DNA of 64,000 nucleotides from Chromobacterium aquaticum (lineage in GTDB: Bacteria; Pseudomonadota; Gammaproteobacteria; Burkholderiales; Chromobacteriaceae): positions 26,837 through 90,836 of the forward strand of contig NZ_JAJOHW010000037.1 of assembly GCF_021129195.1 (NCBI RefSeq). The letters are read 5' to 3'. The notes beneath the pieces were generated by a model. The model saw only the letters and a list, made by a program, of their open reading frames with translations, searched no databases and was not told where the DNA came from. Made by a program: the position numbers and the translations under genes. Below are positions 6,510 to 14,999 of this stretch, one piece after another (position 1 is the first letter of the stretch; each line of letters starts with the position of its first letter).

Positions 6510-9359
6510 ATGAAGAGCATGGCTGAATATCTGGCGACGCCTGAGCAGGCCGCCGCGATGGCGCTGTCTCTGCTGCAAGGGCAGGGCGGGGTGCGCATTG
6601 CCGCGGTGTGGCGGCAGCTGGGCGAGGCCTGGCAATTGCTGGCCGCCATCGGCGCCACCGATGCGCTGCCCAGTGCCGAAACGCTGGCCGGCGGCGGCCG
6701 GCTGGAAGCCGGCTGCGAGGCGATGCCTTTGCGCGCCGGCGAGCAATTGCTGGGCTGGCTGGTGTGGCGCGGCGATGCCGGGCCGGCGTTGAACGAGGCC
6801 GCCGCGCTGCTGTGCGCCCATTTGCTGTGCGCGCGGCTGGGCGCGGAGCAGGCGGCGTCGCGCGCGGCCAACGACGCCTTGCTCGATATCTCGCAACTGG
6901 CCGAGGAGTGCGGCACCATCGATCAAGTGCTGCCCTGCCTGCATCGGCAGATGATGCGGCTGATGGACGCCAGCAATTTCTACATCGCCTTGTACGATGA
7001 CGAGGCCCAAGTCATCCACTTCCCGTTCTATGTCGACCAGCGCGATCCCGCTCCTCCCGCCAGCGATGCCGTTTTCCCGCTGGCCGGCCAGGCGCCGTCG
7101 CTGACCGCCTGGCTGATACGCGGCGGCAAGCCGGTGGTGCTGAGCCGGGAGCGTTTGCTGGAAGTGTGTCAGCAGGAGGGACTGAGCCGGCAAGGGCTGC
7201 TGCCGGCCAGCTGGATGGGCGCGCCCTTGCTCAATGCCGGCGGCCATGTGATAGGCGCGGTGGTGCTGCAGCTGTACGAAAATCAGACGCAATTGACCTC
7301 GGCCGAGCAGCAGCTGTTCCTGTTCGCCGCCCGCCATGTCGGCTTCGTGTTGGAACGGGTGCTGCACCGCAGCCAATTGGAGCGCCAGGTCTGGCTGCGC
7401 ACCAGCGAGCTGGAAGGCGCCAACGCGAGGCTGCGCGCCGAAGTGGCCGAGCGCCAGCGCGCCGAGCGTTTCCAGGGCGCCTTGTTCAGCATCGCCGAGT
7501 TGTCGAATACCAGTCTGTCGCTGGAAGCCTTCCTCGGCGGCCTGCACCGCTTGCTGGCGGAGATGGTGCCGGCGCGCAACTGCCTGGTGGCCTTGTACGA
7601 TCAATTGGAAGACCGCATCAGCTTTCCCTATTGCGCAGATGAGTACGCGCCGCCGTTACAGCCGCACCGTCCGGGCAAGGGCTTTATCGAGCAGGTGCTG
7701 CATAGCGGCCGCCCCTTGCTGATCGACCCCTATTCGCAACAGAACCGCCAACCGGAAGCCAGCGCCGATTTGCCGCGGCCCAAGAGCTGGCTGGGCGTGC
7801 CGCTGTATTGCGGCACCGATCTCTTGGGTGTGTTGGCGGTGCAGAGTTACGACGAGGACGTGAGCTATAACTTCCGCGATCAGGAAGTGCTGGAGTTCGT
7901 CGCCAACCATATCGGCGCGGCGCTGACCCGGGTCAAGGCCTTGGAGAGCCTGCAAGCGGCCTACGCCGAACTGGAGCAGCGGGTGCGCGAACGCACCAGC
8001 GAGCTGGACGCGGTCAACGCCCAGCTGGAGTTCGACAGCCTGCACGATCCGCTGACCAAGTTGCCCAACCGCAGCTATTTCTCCAAGACCCTGCGCCGGG
8101 CCTGGGACGCGTATATCCATGGCAGCGGCGAGCGCTTCGCGGTGCTGTTCATCGATCTGGACCGTTTCAAGCTGGTCAACGACACCCTTGGTCACCTGGC
8201 CGGCGACCATCTTTTGTTCGAGGCCGGCGCGCGCATCCGTACCTGCCTGCGCCATTACGACTTTCTGGCGCGGCTGGGCGGCGACGAGTTCGCGGTGCTG
8301 ATGTTCGGCATGGATGGCGGCGGCGACTGCGAGCGCATCGCGCAACGCATCGTCAACGAGTTCGATCGGCCGGTGATTCTGGCCGGGCGCGAGGTGTTTT
8401 CCACCGCCAGCGTCGGCGTGGTGCTGGCCGATCTCGAGCACTACCACAAGGCCGACGACCTGCTGCGCGACGCCGATCACGCGATGTACTGCACCAAGCA
8501 GCAGGGGCGGCAGGGCTATACCCTGTTCAATCACGAGCTGCGCATCAACCAGGCGGACCAACTGGCGCTGGAGAGCGAACTGCGTCGCGCGTTGGAAGAG
8601 GAAGGGCAGTTGCAGCCGTATTTCCAGCCTTTCATCGACGGTCACAGCGGTGAACTGGTCGGCTTCGAGGCGCTGGCGCGCTGGCAGCATCCGCTGCGCG
8701 GCCTGATCTCGCCCGGCTTGTTCCTGCCCATCGCCGAGGAAAGCGGGCTGATCACCCGGCTGGACCGCTACATCCTGAACGCCGCCTGCGCGCAGATGGG
8801 ACTGTGGCGCGCCCAAGGCAGGGTGGGCCCGGAAGTGGCCTTGCACATCAATCTGTCCTCGGCGCATTTCCACGATCCGGAACTGGCCGGCTGGATAGGC
8901 GAGCGCATCCGCCATTACGGCCTGCCGCCGGCGATGCTGCATCTGGAAATCACCGAGAGCGCGCTGATAGACCAGCCCGAGATCGCGGCCACGGTGATGC
9001 ACGCGCTGCATGAATTGGGCGTGAGGCTGGCGCTGGACGACTTCGGCACCGGCTATTCCGCGCTGTCCTATCTGCACCGCTTTCGTTTCGATGTGTTGAA
9101 GATAGACCAATCCTTTGTCTTCGATCTCGACCGTCAGCAGGAATCGGTGGCCATCGTGCGCGCGATTCTGGCGCTGGCCAAGGCGCTGGACCTGGACGTG
9201 GTGGCCGAGGGCGTGGAAACCGCCGCCCAGCTGGCCATGCTCAAGGACATGGGCTGCGGCAAGCTGCAGGGTTTCTATTTCGCCGCCCCGGCGCCGGTCC
9301 AGGGCGTGGACTGGGAGCGGCTGGCGCGCTTCCGCCGGGAGTTCCAGCATGGAGCCTAG
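6510..9359 (+). CDS. GAF-GAF-GGDEF-EAL c-di-GMP enzyme (hybrid diguanylate cyclase/phosphodiesterase)
   Basis: A cytoplasmic protein of 949 residues with no predicted membrane segment. Order: a short N-terminal region; GAF 1 (about 123-285); an Arg/Glu-rich helix (285-330); GAF 2 (330-475); a second coil; GGDEF domain (about 510-670); EAL domain (about 690-940). The cyclase signature GGDEF is intact at 590-594, and the inhibitory I-site RXXD (RHYD) lies five residues upstream. The EAL domain starts with intact EAL at 720-722 and keeps NLSS, EITES, DDFGTGYS, LKIDQSF and AEGVET, so both activities look possible. It follows bioF by 72 bp and overlaps the next gene by 11 nt. An in-frame ATG upstream at 6450 is less likely. 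Ligand of the GAF domains unknown. Confidence 0.93.
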   Translation: MKSMAEYLATPEQAAAMALSLLQGQGGVRIAAVWRQLGEAWQLLAAIGATDALPSAETLAGGGRLEAGCEAMPLRAGEQLLGWLVWRGDAGPALNEAAALLCAHLLCARLGAEQAASRAANDALLDISQLAEECGTIDQVLPCLHRQMMRLMDASNFYIALYDDEAQVIHFPFYVDQRDPAPPASDAVFPLAGQAPSLTAWLIRGGKPVVLSRERLLEVCQQEGLSRQGLLPASWMGAPLLNAGGHVIGAVVLQLYENQTQLTSAEQQLFLFAARHVGFVLERVLHRSQLERQVWLRTSELEGANARLRAEVAERQRAERFQGALFSIAELSNTSLSLEAFLGGLHRLLAEMVPARNCLVALYDQLEDRISFPYCADEYAPPLQPHRPGKGFIEQVLHSGRPLLIDPYSQQNRQPEASADLPRPKSWLGVPLYCGTDLLGVLAVQSYDEDVSYNFRDQEVLEFVANHIGAALTRVKALESLQAAYAELEQRVRERTSELDAVNAQLEFDSLHDPLTKLPNRSYFSKTLRRAWDAYIHGSGERFAVLFIDLDRFKLVNDTLGHLAGDHLLFEAGARIRTCLRHYDFLARLGGDEFAVLMFGMDGGGDCERIAQRIVNEFDRPVILAGREVFSTASVGVVLADLEHYHKADDLLRDADHAMYCTKQQGRQGYTLFNHELRINQADQLALESELRRALEEEGQLQPYFQPFIDGHSGELVGFEALARWQHPLRGLISPGLFLPIAEESGLITRLDRYILNAACAQMGLWRAQGRVGPEVALHINLSSAHFHDPELAGWIGERIRHYGLPPAMLHLEITESALIDQPEIAATVMHALHELGVRLALDDFGTGYSALSYLHRFRFDVLKIDQSFVFDLDRQQESVAIVRAILALAKALDLDVVAEGVETAAQLAMLKDMGCGKLQGFYFAAPAPVQGVDWERLARFRREFQHGA

Positions 9360-9978
9360 CCGCTGGCGGCGCTGGCCGCAGGTTTTCAACCGCTGGCGCT
9401 ACAATCTGTACGCGCCGGTTTACGACCGGCTGGCGCAGGCTTTCGCCGCGCGGCGGCGCCGTTCCATCGCGCTGCTCAATCCCCAGCCGGAGGAACGCAT
9501 CCTGCTGGTGGCGGCCGGCACCGGCCTGGACCTGGACTTCATGGTGCGTTGTCGCCACTTGGTCGCCATCGATATCTCCGACGGCATGCTGGCGCGCTTG
9601 CGCGCCCATGCCGCTACGCTGGGCATGGAGGTGGACGCCCGGGTGATGGACGCGCAGGCGCTGGAGTTCGCCGACGCCAGCTTCGACGCGGTGGTGCTGC
9701 ACCTGGCGCTGGCGGTGGTGCCGGACCCGCGGGCCTGCATTCGCGAAGTGGAGCGCGTGCTCAAGCCCGGCGGCAGGGTGGCGGTGTTCGACAAGTTCCT
9801 GCACGACGATCAGCGGCCCTCGCTATTGCGCAGCGCCGGCAATCTGTTGTCGCGCGTGATCGCCACCGATATCAACCGGAGGCTGGCGGATATCCTGGCG
9901 GCGTGTCGTTTGCGCAAGGTTCATGACGAAGATGCCGGCCTTGGAGGTTTCTTTCGCATCGCGATCTTGCGAAAATGA
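9349..9978 (+). CDS. Class I SAM-dependent methyltransferase
   Basis: A 209-residue methyltransferase of unknown substrate. The N-terminal helix YNLYAPVYDRLAQAF resembles the UbiE/PmtA group. Motif I is ILLVAAGTGLDLDF, and ALEFADASFDAVVLHLALAVVPD and LKPGGRVAVFDKFL are motifs II-III. The ATG at 9349 lies inside the end of the GGDEF-EAL gene (11-nt overlap), so the two are translationally coupled, and bioH follows after 24 bp. PmtA-type phospholipid N-methyltransferases are one possibility. A role in biotin synthesis is not indicated, since a separate BioC is present 0.8 kb downstream. Confidence 0.85.
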   Translation: MEPSRWRRWPQVFNRWRYNLYAPVYDRLAQAFAARRRRSIALLNPQPEERILLVAAGTGLDLDFMVRCRHLVAIDISDGMLARLRAHAATLGMEVDARVMDAQALEFADASFDAVVLHLALAVVPDPRACIREVERVLKPGGRVAVFDKFLHDDQRPSLLRSAGNLLSRVIATDINRRLADILAACRLRKVHDEDAGLGGFFRIAILRK

Positions 9979-10002
9979 CGGTTTCCCCTCATTTAATCGT
10001 CC

Positions 10003-10767
10003 ATGAGTCTGTTTGTTGAAACGCTGGGCCAGGGCCCGGACGTGGTGATGCTGCACGGCTGGGGTTTGCACGGCGGCGTGTTCAGCCGCGTGGCGGAGCG
10101 CTTGGCCGCCAGCCATTGCGTGCATCTGGTCGACCTGCCGGGCCACGGCGCTTCCGCCCCGCTGGCCTCCTTCGACGCCGACGCGGTGGCCGATCTGCTG
10201 GACCAGGCCTTTCCGCTGCCGGCGCAGGTGGTGGGCTGGTCGTTGGGCGGCCTGGTCGCCCAGCATTGGGCCGCTCGCCATCCGGACAAGATAAAGAGCC
10301 TGGCCTTGGTGGCGACCAGCCCGCGCTTCGTGCGCGACGAGAGTTGGCCGCACGCGCAGGAGCGCAAATCCATCGAGGCGGTGGCCGCCAGCCTGGACGG
10401 CGCCTTCGAGCAAACGCTGGAGCGTTTTCTCGCCTTGCAGATGATGGGCGCGCCGTCTGCGCGCGACACCTTGAAGGCCTTGCGCGCGGAATTGTTCTCC
10501 CATGGCCGGCCGCAAGGCCTGCTGCCGGCGCTGGAATTGCTGCTGGAAGCCGATGCGCGCGCGCTGGCTGGCCGCATCCGCTGCCCGGTGGGCTTGTTCT
10601 ACGGCGTCCGCGACGCCATTACCCCGATCGGCGCCGGCCGTTGGCTGGCCGCCGAGCTGGCCGACGCCCGGCTTTATGAATTCCCGCAAGCGTCGCATGC
10701 GCCGTTCTTGTCGCACGAGGCCGAGTTCCTCGCCGCGCTTGCCCAGCATTTGGATGCCCACGCATGA
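10003..10767 (+). CDS. bioH: Pimeloyl-ACP methyl ester carboxylesterase BioH
   Basis: A 254-residue alpha/beta hydrolase that removes the methyl ester from pimeloyl-ACP methyl ester and so ends the BioC/BioH pimeloyl pathway. It has VMLHGWGLHGGVF (oxyanion loop), the nucleophile elbow GWSLGG, an acidic residue in GVRDAITP, and the catalytic His in ASHAPFLSH near the C-terminus. The length matches E. coli BioH. Its stop overlaps the start of bioC by 4 nt (ATGA), which supports the functional pairing. No strong ribosome binding site before the ATG at 10003. Confidence 0.95.
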   Translation: MSLFVETLGQGPDVVMLHGWGLHGGVFSRVAERLAASHCVHLVDLPGHGASAPLASFDADAVADLLDQAFPLPAQVVGWSLGGLVAQHWAARHPDKIKSLALVATSPRFVRDESWPHAQERKSIEAVAASLDGAFEQTLERFLALQMMGAPSARDTLKALRAELFSHGRPQGLLPALELLLEADARALAGRIRCPVGLFYGVRDAITPIGAGRWLAAELADARLYEFPQASHAPFLSHEAEFLAALAQHLDAHA

Positions 10768-11672
10768 CAGAAGCGTTCTACACCGACAAGGCGCGGGTGC
10801 GCGCCTCATTCGAGAAGGCCGCGGCCAGCTACGATTCCGCCGCGGTGTTGCAGCGCGAAGTCTCCGACCGGATGGCCGAACGGCTGCAGTACATCAAGTT
10901 CCAGCCGCAAGTGGTGCTGGACGCCGGCGCCGGCACCGGCTACGGCGCGGCGCAATTGCGCAGCCAGTATCCGGAGGCGCGGGTACTGGAACTGGACCTG
11001 GCGCGGGCGATGCTGCAGGCCTCGCGCGCCAAGCAGCAAAGCGGCGACGGCTTGCTGAAGAAGCTGTTCCGCCCCAGCCTGCCGTGGCAGGTAGTGGCCG
11101 ACATCGAGCGGCTGCCGCTGGCAGATGCCAGCGTGGACATGATCTGGTCCAGCCTGGCGATACAGTGGGTCAATGTGCCGGACAAGGTGTTCGCCGAATT
11201 CCGCCGCGTGCTGAAGCCGGAAGGCATGCTGATGTTCTCCACGCTGGGGCCGGACACCCTGCACGAGCTGCGCGATGCCTTCGCCGGCATCGACCGCGCC
11301 ACTCACGTCAACCAGTTCATCGACATGCATGACCTGGGCGATGCGCTGATGCGCGCCGGTTTCGCCGAGCCGGTGATGGACATGGAAAAAATCGTGCTGA
11401 CCTATGGCCGCGCGCGCGATGTGATGGCCGACCTGAAAGCGATAGGCGCGCACAACGCCACCAGCGGCCGCGGCCGCGGCCTGATGGGCAAGCATGCCTG
11501 GCAGCGGGTGGAGGCGGCTTATGAGGACCGGCGCCGCGACGGCAAGCTGCCGGCCACCTACGAAGTGGTGTACGGCCATGCGTGGAAGGGCAGCGGCAAG
11601 AAGCTGGCCAAGGTCAGCGACGATGGCCGCCAGGTGATCGAGTTCGTCAAGAAACCGCCGCGCGCCGAATAG
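10764..11672 (+). CDS. bioC: Malonyl-ACP O-methyltransferase BioC
   Basis: A 302-residue SAM-dependent enzyme. It methylates the free carboxyl of malonyl-ACP so that fatty acid synthesis can extend it to pimeloyl-ACP methyl ester. SAM motif I is VVLDAGAGTGYGAAQL. The FEKAAASYDSAAVLQREVSDRM N-terminus and the DMIWSSLAIQWVNVPDKVFAEFRRVLKPEG block are characteristic of BioC. It is about 50 residues longer than E. coli BioC, mostly in the C-terminal half. The start overlaps the bioH stop (ATGA). Confidence 0.95.
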   Translation: MTEAFYTDKARVRASFEKAAASYDSAAVLQREVSDRMAERLQYIKFQPQVVLDAGAGTGYGAAQLRSQYPEARVLELDLARAMLQASRAKQQSGDGLLKKLFRPSLPWQVVADIERLPLADASVDMIWSSLAIQWVNVPDKVFAEFRRVLKPEGMLMFSTLGPDTLHELRDAFAGIDRATHVNQFIDMHDLGDALMRAGFAEPVMDMEKIVLTYGRARDVMADLKAIGAHNATSGRGRGLMGKHAWQRVEAAYEDRRRDGKLPATYEVVYGHAWKGSGKKLAKVSDDGRQVIEFVKKPPRAE

Positions 11673-11694
11673 ACGGCGCAATCAGGAGCCCTGA

Positions 11695-12243
11695 ATGGGA
11701 GTGGAAATCCGCGCAGCGCGCCCAGGGGACGCCAGTTGTCTCGCCGCCCTGTCCATCCAGGTGTGGCTCAGAACCTATGTCACCGACGGCGTGCGTCGGG
11801 ACATGGCCAACTATGTGTTGAGCGAATTCACGCCGGCGAATTTCGAGGCCTTGATCGCCGATCCCGTGCATCATCTGCTGGTGATGGAACAGGATGATTT
11901 CCTGATCGGCTACGCGCTGTTGAAGCGGGACAGCCGCTGTCAGGGCTGCGACTTCGCCACCGTGGAAGTCGAGCGGCTCTATCTGGTGGAAAGCCGTAGC
12001 GGCGAAGGCCTGGGCCGGCGCTTGCTGGAAGCGGCGCGGCGTTGGGCGCTCGCCCTGGCGGAACCCGCTCGCCTGTGGCTGACGGTGTGGCACGGCAATG
12101 AGCGCGCGATCGCGTTCTACCGCCGGCTGGAGATGGACGTCCACGGCGAATGCTATTTCGAATTGGAGGGCGCGCGGCATCTGAACTATGTGATGCTGGA
12201 TTCCGCGTCCGTTGGGGCGGCGCTGATTGCCGCCGATGTCTGA
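11695..12243 (+). CDS. GNAT family N-acetyltransferase
   Basis: A 182-residue acetyltransferase of unknown substrate. The acetyl-CoA pyrophosphate loop is visible as SRSGEGLGRRLLEAA near residues 100-115 (RXXGXG/A type). VEVERLYLVES forms the preceding beta strand, and WHGNERAIAFYRRLEM is the typical C-terminal strand-helix. AGGAG lies 7-8 nt before the ATG. It is 22 bp downstream of bioC and 15 bp upstream of the patatin-like gene, so it could be transcribed with the biotin genes. Sequence similar to the RimI/spermidine type GNATs, but I would not assign a substrate. Confidence 0.85.
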   Translation: MGVEIRAARPGDASCLAALSIQVWLRTYVTDGVRRDMANYVLSEFTPANFEALIADPVHHLLVMEQDDFLIGYALLKRDSRCQGCDFATVEVERLYLVESRSGEGLGRRLLEAARRWALALAEPARLWLTVWHGNERAIAFYRRLEMDVHGECYFELEGARHLNYVMLDSASVGAALIAADV

Positions 12244-12258
12244 AAGCCTGATGGAATC

Positions 12259-13158
12259 ATGATTAGCAAACACATACTCCGGCCCTGGCTGCTGGCGAGC
12301 ATGGCCGCGCTGCTGGCTGCCTGCTCCACCTTGTCCCCTCCGCCGGCGGCACAGCCGCCCAAGCCGCTGCAAAAACCCAGGATCGGGCTGGCGCTAGGCG
12401 GCGGCGCGGCCAAGGGCTTCGCCCATGTCGGCGTGATCAAGGTGCTGGAAGCGGCCGGCATCAAGCCGGACCTGATCACCGGCACCAGCGCCGGCAGCGT
12501 GGTCGGCAGCCTGTACGCGTCCGGCCTCAGCGGCATGCAGCTGCAGAGCCGCGCGATTCAGCTGGACGAATCCAACCTCACCGACTGGACCTTGTCGAGC
12601 AAGGGCGTGATCAAGGGCGAGAAGCTGCAGAACTGGATCAACGCCCAAGTGGCGAACAAGAGCATAGAGCAGCTGCCGCGCCCGTTCGGCGCGGTGGCGA
12701 CCGAGCTGGACAGCGGCCGCAAAGTGGTATTCCGCCTGGGCAACACCGGCCAGGCGGTGCGCGCCTCGGCCAGCATCCCCAATGTGTTCCTGCCGGTGAA
12801 GATAGGCAGCAAGAGCTATGTGGACGGCGGCCTGGTCAGCCCGGTGCCGGTCAGCGCCGCGCGCGAGATGGGCGCCGACTTCGTCATCGCCGTCGACATC
12901 TCGGCGCGGCCGCGCAAGGGCGCCGCCACCGGTTTCCTGTCCATGCTGGACCAAAGCCTGAACATCATGAACGGTCCGGCGCTGGCGCAGGAACTGAAGC
13001 AGGCCGACGTGGTGATCCGCCCGCAGGTGCAGGACATCGGCTCCGCCCAGTTTGACGCGCGCCACCAGGCCATTCTGGAAGGGGAACGCGCGGCGCAGGC
13101 GGCCTTGCCGCAAATCCGGCAGTTGCTGCAGCAAAAAGCCGTTGCCATGAATAAGTAA
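12259..13158 (+). CDS. Patatin-like phospholipase, lipoprotein
   Basis: A 299-residue member of the RssA/patatin family. The N-terminus is a lipoprotein signal with lipobox LAACS (Cys at residue 22) and a Pro-rich linker. The patatin domain begins with the oxyanion motif GLALGGGAAKGFAHVGV. The nucleophile is in GTSAG, and the dyad Asp is in DGG (YVDGGLVSPVPV). All catalytic elements are intact, so lipid acyl-hydrolase activity at the periplasmic side is likely. The substrate is unknown. The Shine-Dalgarno before 12259 is weak. About 90 bp of GC-rich, hairpin-prone DNA separates it from the GST-like gene. Confidence 0.92.
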   Translation: MISKHILRPWLLASMAALLAACSTLSPPPAAQPPKPLQKPRIGLALGGGAAKGFAHVGVIKVLEAAGIKPDLITGTSAGSVVGSLYASGLSGMQLQSRAIQLDESNLTDWTLSSKGVIKGEKLQNWINAQVANKSIEQLPRPFGAVATELDSGRKVVFRLGNTGQAVRASASIPNVFLPVKIGSKSYVDGGLVSPVPVSAAREMGADFVIAVDISARPRKGAATGFLSMLDQSLNIMNGPALAQELKQADVVIRPQVQDIGSAQFDARHQAILEGERAAQAALPQIRQLLQQKAVAMNK

Positions 13159-13249
13159 TGGCATAATGCTGCCGGGCCGGCCCTGCACCGCAGCATGGCC
13201 GGCCGCCCACCATCAGCAACCGCGGGCTCCGGCCCGCCTGGAGACCTGG

Positions 13250-13903
13250 ATGATCAAGCTTTACGGCGCAGCGCTGTCCCCTTATTACAACAAGGTCAAA
13301 ATCGCCTTGCTGGAAAAGGGCGTCAACTTCCAAGAAATCCTCACCGCCCCTTCGCAGCAAGAAGAACTGCTGGCGAAGAGCCCGATGGGCAAGATTCCCT
13401 TTGTCGAAGTCGGCGGCCACGCGATGGCGGAATCATCGGTGATCCTGGAATGGCTGGAAGACGCCTATCCCACTGCTTCTCTGCTGCCGCCGACGCCGAA
13501 CGGCCGCGCTCACGCGCGCCAATTGAGCGCGATATTGGATTTGTACGTGTTGATGCCGGCGCTGCCCTTGTACCGCCATTGGCTGTTCGGCAGCCCGCTG
13601 GAAGCCAATGCCGTGGACACGGCCCGCCAGCAGGTGGCGCGCGGCCTGGCCGCCGCCGGCCAGATGCTGGACTATGGCCCCTGGGCCTGTGGCGAGGATT
13701 TCAGCCACGCCGACATCAGCGCCGCCTGCATCCTGCCGGCGCTGGCGCAGATGAGCCAGGCGCTGTTGGGCGAGGACATCACCGCGGCCTTCCCCGAGCG
13801 TGACAGTTATCTGCAGCAACTGTCCGCCCGCAAGAGCGTGAACCGCTGCTGGAGCGAGCGCGAGGCGGCATTGAGCGCGTTCCGCGCGCGTCAACAGCAG
13901 TAG
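13250..13903 (+). CDS. Glutathione S-transferase family protein
   Basis: A 217-residue GST-fold protein. The N-terminal thioredoxin-like domain (1-80) has MIKLYGAALSPYYNKVKIALLEKG, the KIPFVE strand with cis-Pro, and the glutathione-binding Glu-Ser pair in AMAESSVILEWLE. The C-terminal all-helical domain (90-210) carries the conserved FSHADISAACILP motif. I chose the ATG at 13250 (GGAGAC 5 nt upstream), which starts directly at the first beta strand; an earlier in-frame start at 13166 adds 28 residues of no family character. Substrate unknown. Confidence 0.9.
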   Translation: MIKLYGAALSPYYNKVKIALLEKGVNFQEILTAPSQQEELLAKSPMGKIPFVEVGGHAMAESSVILEWLEDAYPTASLLPPTPNGRAHARQLSAILDLYVLMPALPLYRHWLFGSPLEANAVDTARQQVARGLAAAGQMLDYGPWACGEDFSHADISAACILPALAQMSQALLGEDITAAFPERDSYLQQLSARKSVNRCWSEREAALSAFRARQQQ

Positions 13904-14024
13904 GATAGAGCGTGGGGCACCGCTGAGCCGCTTGCCGGAATGCGGCGTTTGAGCAATTATAGAGTTCAAACTCCAATCAAGTGTTTGCGTTAGCGCGAAC
14001 ACCATTCCCAAGCGGGAGGCGGTG

Positions 14025-14882
14025 ATGAAGTTCGATATTCAGCTGCTGCTGCTGGCATTGGCGCCGGTATTCCTGGCCTGCGTCGCCGGCGAGCTGTGGT
14101 ATTTGCGTCGCCAGGGCCGGCTCAGCCTTTACGACTGGCGCGACTCGGTGTGCTGCGCCTGCCTGGGCTTGCTGCACCAGGGGGCGGACAAGCTGGCCTG
14201 GGTGCTGGTGCTGCCCTTGTATGCGTGGATTTACCAGCAGCACCGGCTGTTTCAGTTCGCCGATTCCTGGCTCAGCTTCCTGCTGTTGTTCATCGGCCAG
14301 GATTTCCTCTATTACTGGTTCCATCGCGTCAGCCACCGCGTGCGCTGGCTGTGGGCTGCGCACAGCGTGCATCACAGCTCCACCCGCATGAATTTCACCA
14401 CCGCCTTCCGCCAGAGCCTGATGTATCCATTGGCCGGCATGTGGGTGTTCTGGCTGCCGCTGGCCTGGCTGGGTTTCCCGCCCGAACAGGTGGTCGGCGT
14501 GGTATTGCTGAACCTGGCCTTCCAGTTCTTCGTGCATACCCAGGCCTGCCCCAAGCTGGGCTGGCTGGAATATGTGTTCAATACCCCGTCCATCCATCGC
14601 GGCCATCATGCCAAGAATCCGCGCTATATCGACCACAATTACGCCGGCGTGCTGGTGATCTGGGACCGCCTGTTCGGCAGCTATGTCGAGGAAAGCGCCG
14701 ACGATCCCTGCGACTACGGCACGGTCAAGCCGGTGAACAGCTTCAATCCGCTATGGGTCAGCGTGGTGGAATGGCGCGACATGCTGCGCGAGGCCTGGCG
14801 CGCGCCCAATTGGAAAGACCGCTGGACGGTATTGTTCGGCCCGCCGGAAGAGGCGGAAGCGGCGGCCGCGCGCTGGCGCTGA
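14025..14882 (+). CDS. Sterol desaturase / fatty acid hydroxylase family membrane protein
   Basis: A 285-residue integral membrane di-iron enzyme. Hydrophobic segments lie at about 5-25, 45-70, 80-100 and 135-170. The histidine motifs of the family are present: HRVSH, HSVHHSS and HRGHHAKN, the eight-His cluster that binds two irons. The substrate is not predictable; lipid hydroxylation or desaturation is likely. The ATG at 14025 follows GGGAGG at good distance; the preceding GTG at 14022 is also in frame. Followed 8 bp later by a strong hairpin terminator. Confidence 0.9.
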   Translation: MKFDIQLLLLALAPVFLACVAGELWYLRRQGRLSLYDWRDSVCCACLGLLHQGADKLAWVLVLPLYAWIYQQHRLFQFADSWLSFLLLFIGQDFLYYWFHRVSHRVRWLWAAHSVHHSSTRMNFTTAFRQSLMYPLAGMWVFWLPLAWLGFPPEQVVGVVLLNLAFQFFVHTQACPKLGWLEYVFNTPSIHRGHHAKNPRYIDHNYAGVLVIWDRLFGSYVEESADDPCDYGTVKPVNSFNPLWVSVVEWRDMLREAWRAPNWKDRWTVLFGPPEEAEAAAARWR

Positions 14883-14890
14883 GGACATGA

Positions 14891-14917
14891 AAAAAGCGGA
14901 CCGGGAGGTCCGCTTTT
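14891..14917 (+). terminator. Rho-independent terminator (works in both directions)
   Basis: An 11-bp stem AAAAGCGGACC / GGTCCGCTTTT with a GGGA loop. A-rich and T-rich flanks on either side could terminate both the plus-strand hydroxylase-like gene and the minus-strand glycine-zipper gene. Confidence 0.85.
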
Positions 14918-14954
14918 GCGTGGTGGCATCAGGATGGTTTGTCGCTTGAAGAAC

Positions 14955-14999
14955 GTTTCAACGCGGTATCGCCGATGCGCAACAGATCGTGGGCGGGTT
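14955..14999. repeat. Remnant of the dispersed 140-bp MITE-like repeat (copy E)
   Basis: About 45 bp match one end of the full copies at 22080, 29054, 29257 and 38684. The shared core is ACGCGGTATCGC followed by GATGCGCAACAGATCGT, against GAAGCGCAGCAGATCGT in the copy at 29257. The terminal inverted repeat is degraded (GGGCGGGTT). The remnant ends exactly at the stop codon of the glycine-zipper gene (TAA, plus-strand TTA at 15000-15002). Confidence 0.6.

Noticed and set aside
7656..9389. A 577-codon open frame on the minus strand
   Set aside because: It is antisense to the GGDEF-EAL coding region, which has intact catalytic motifs.
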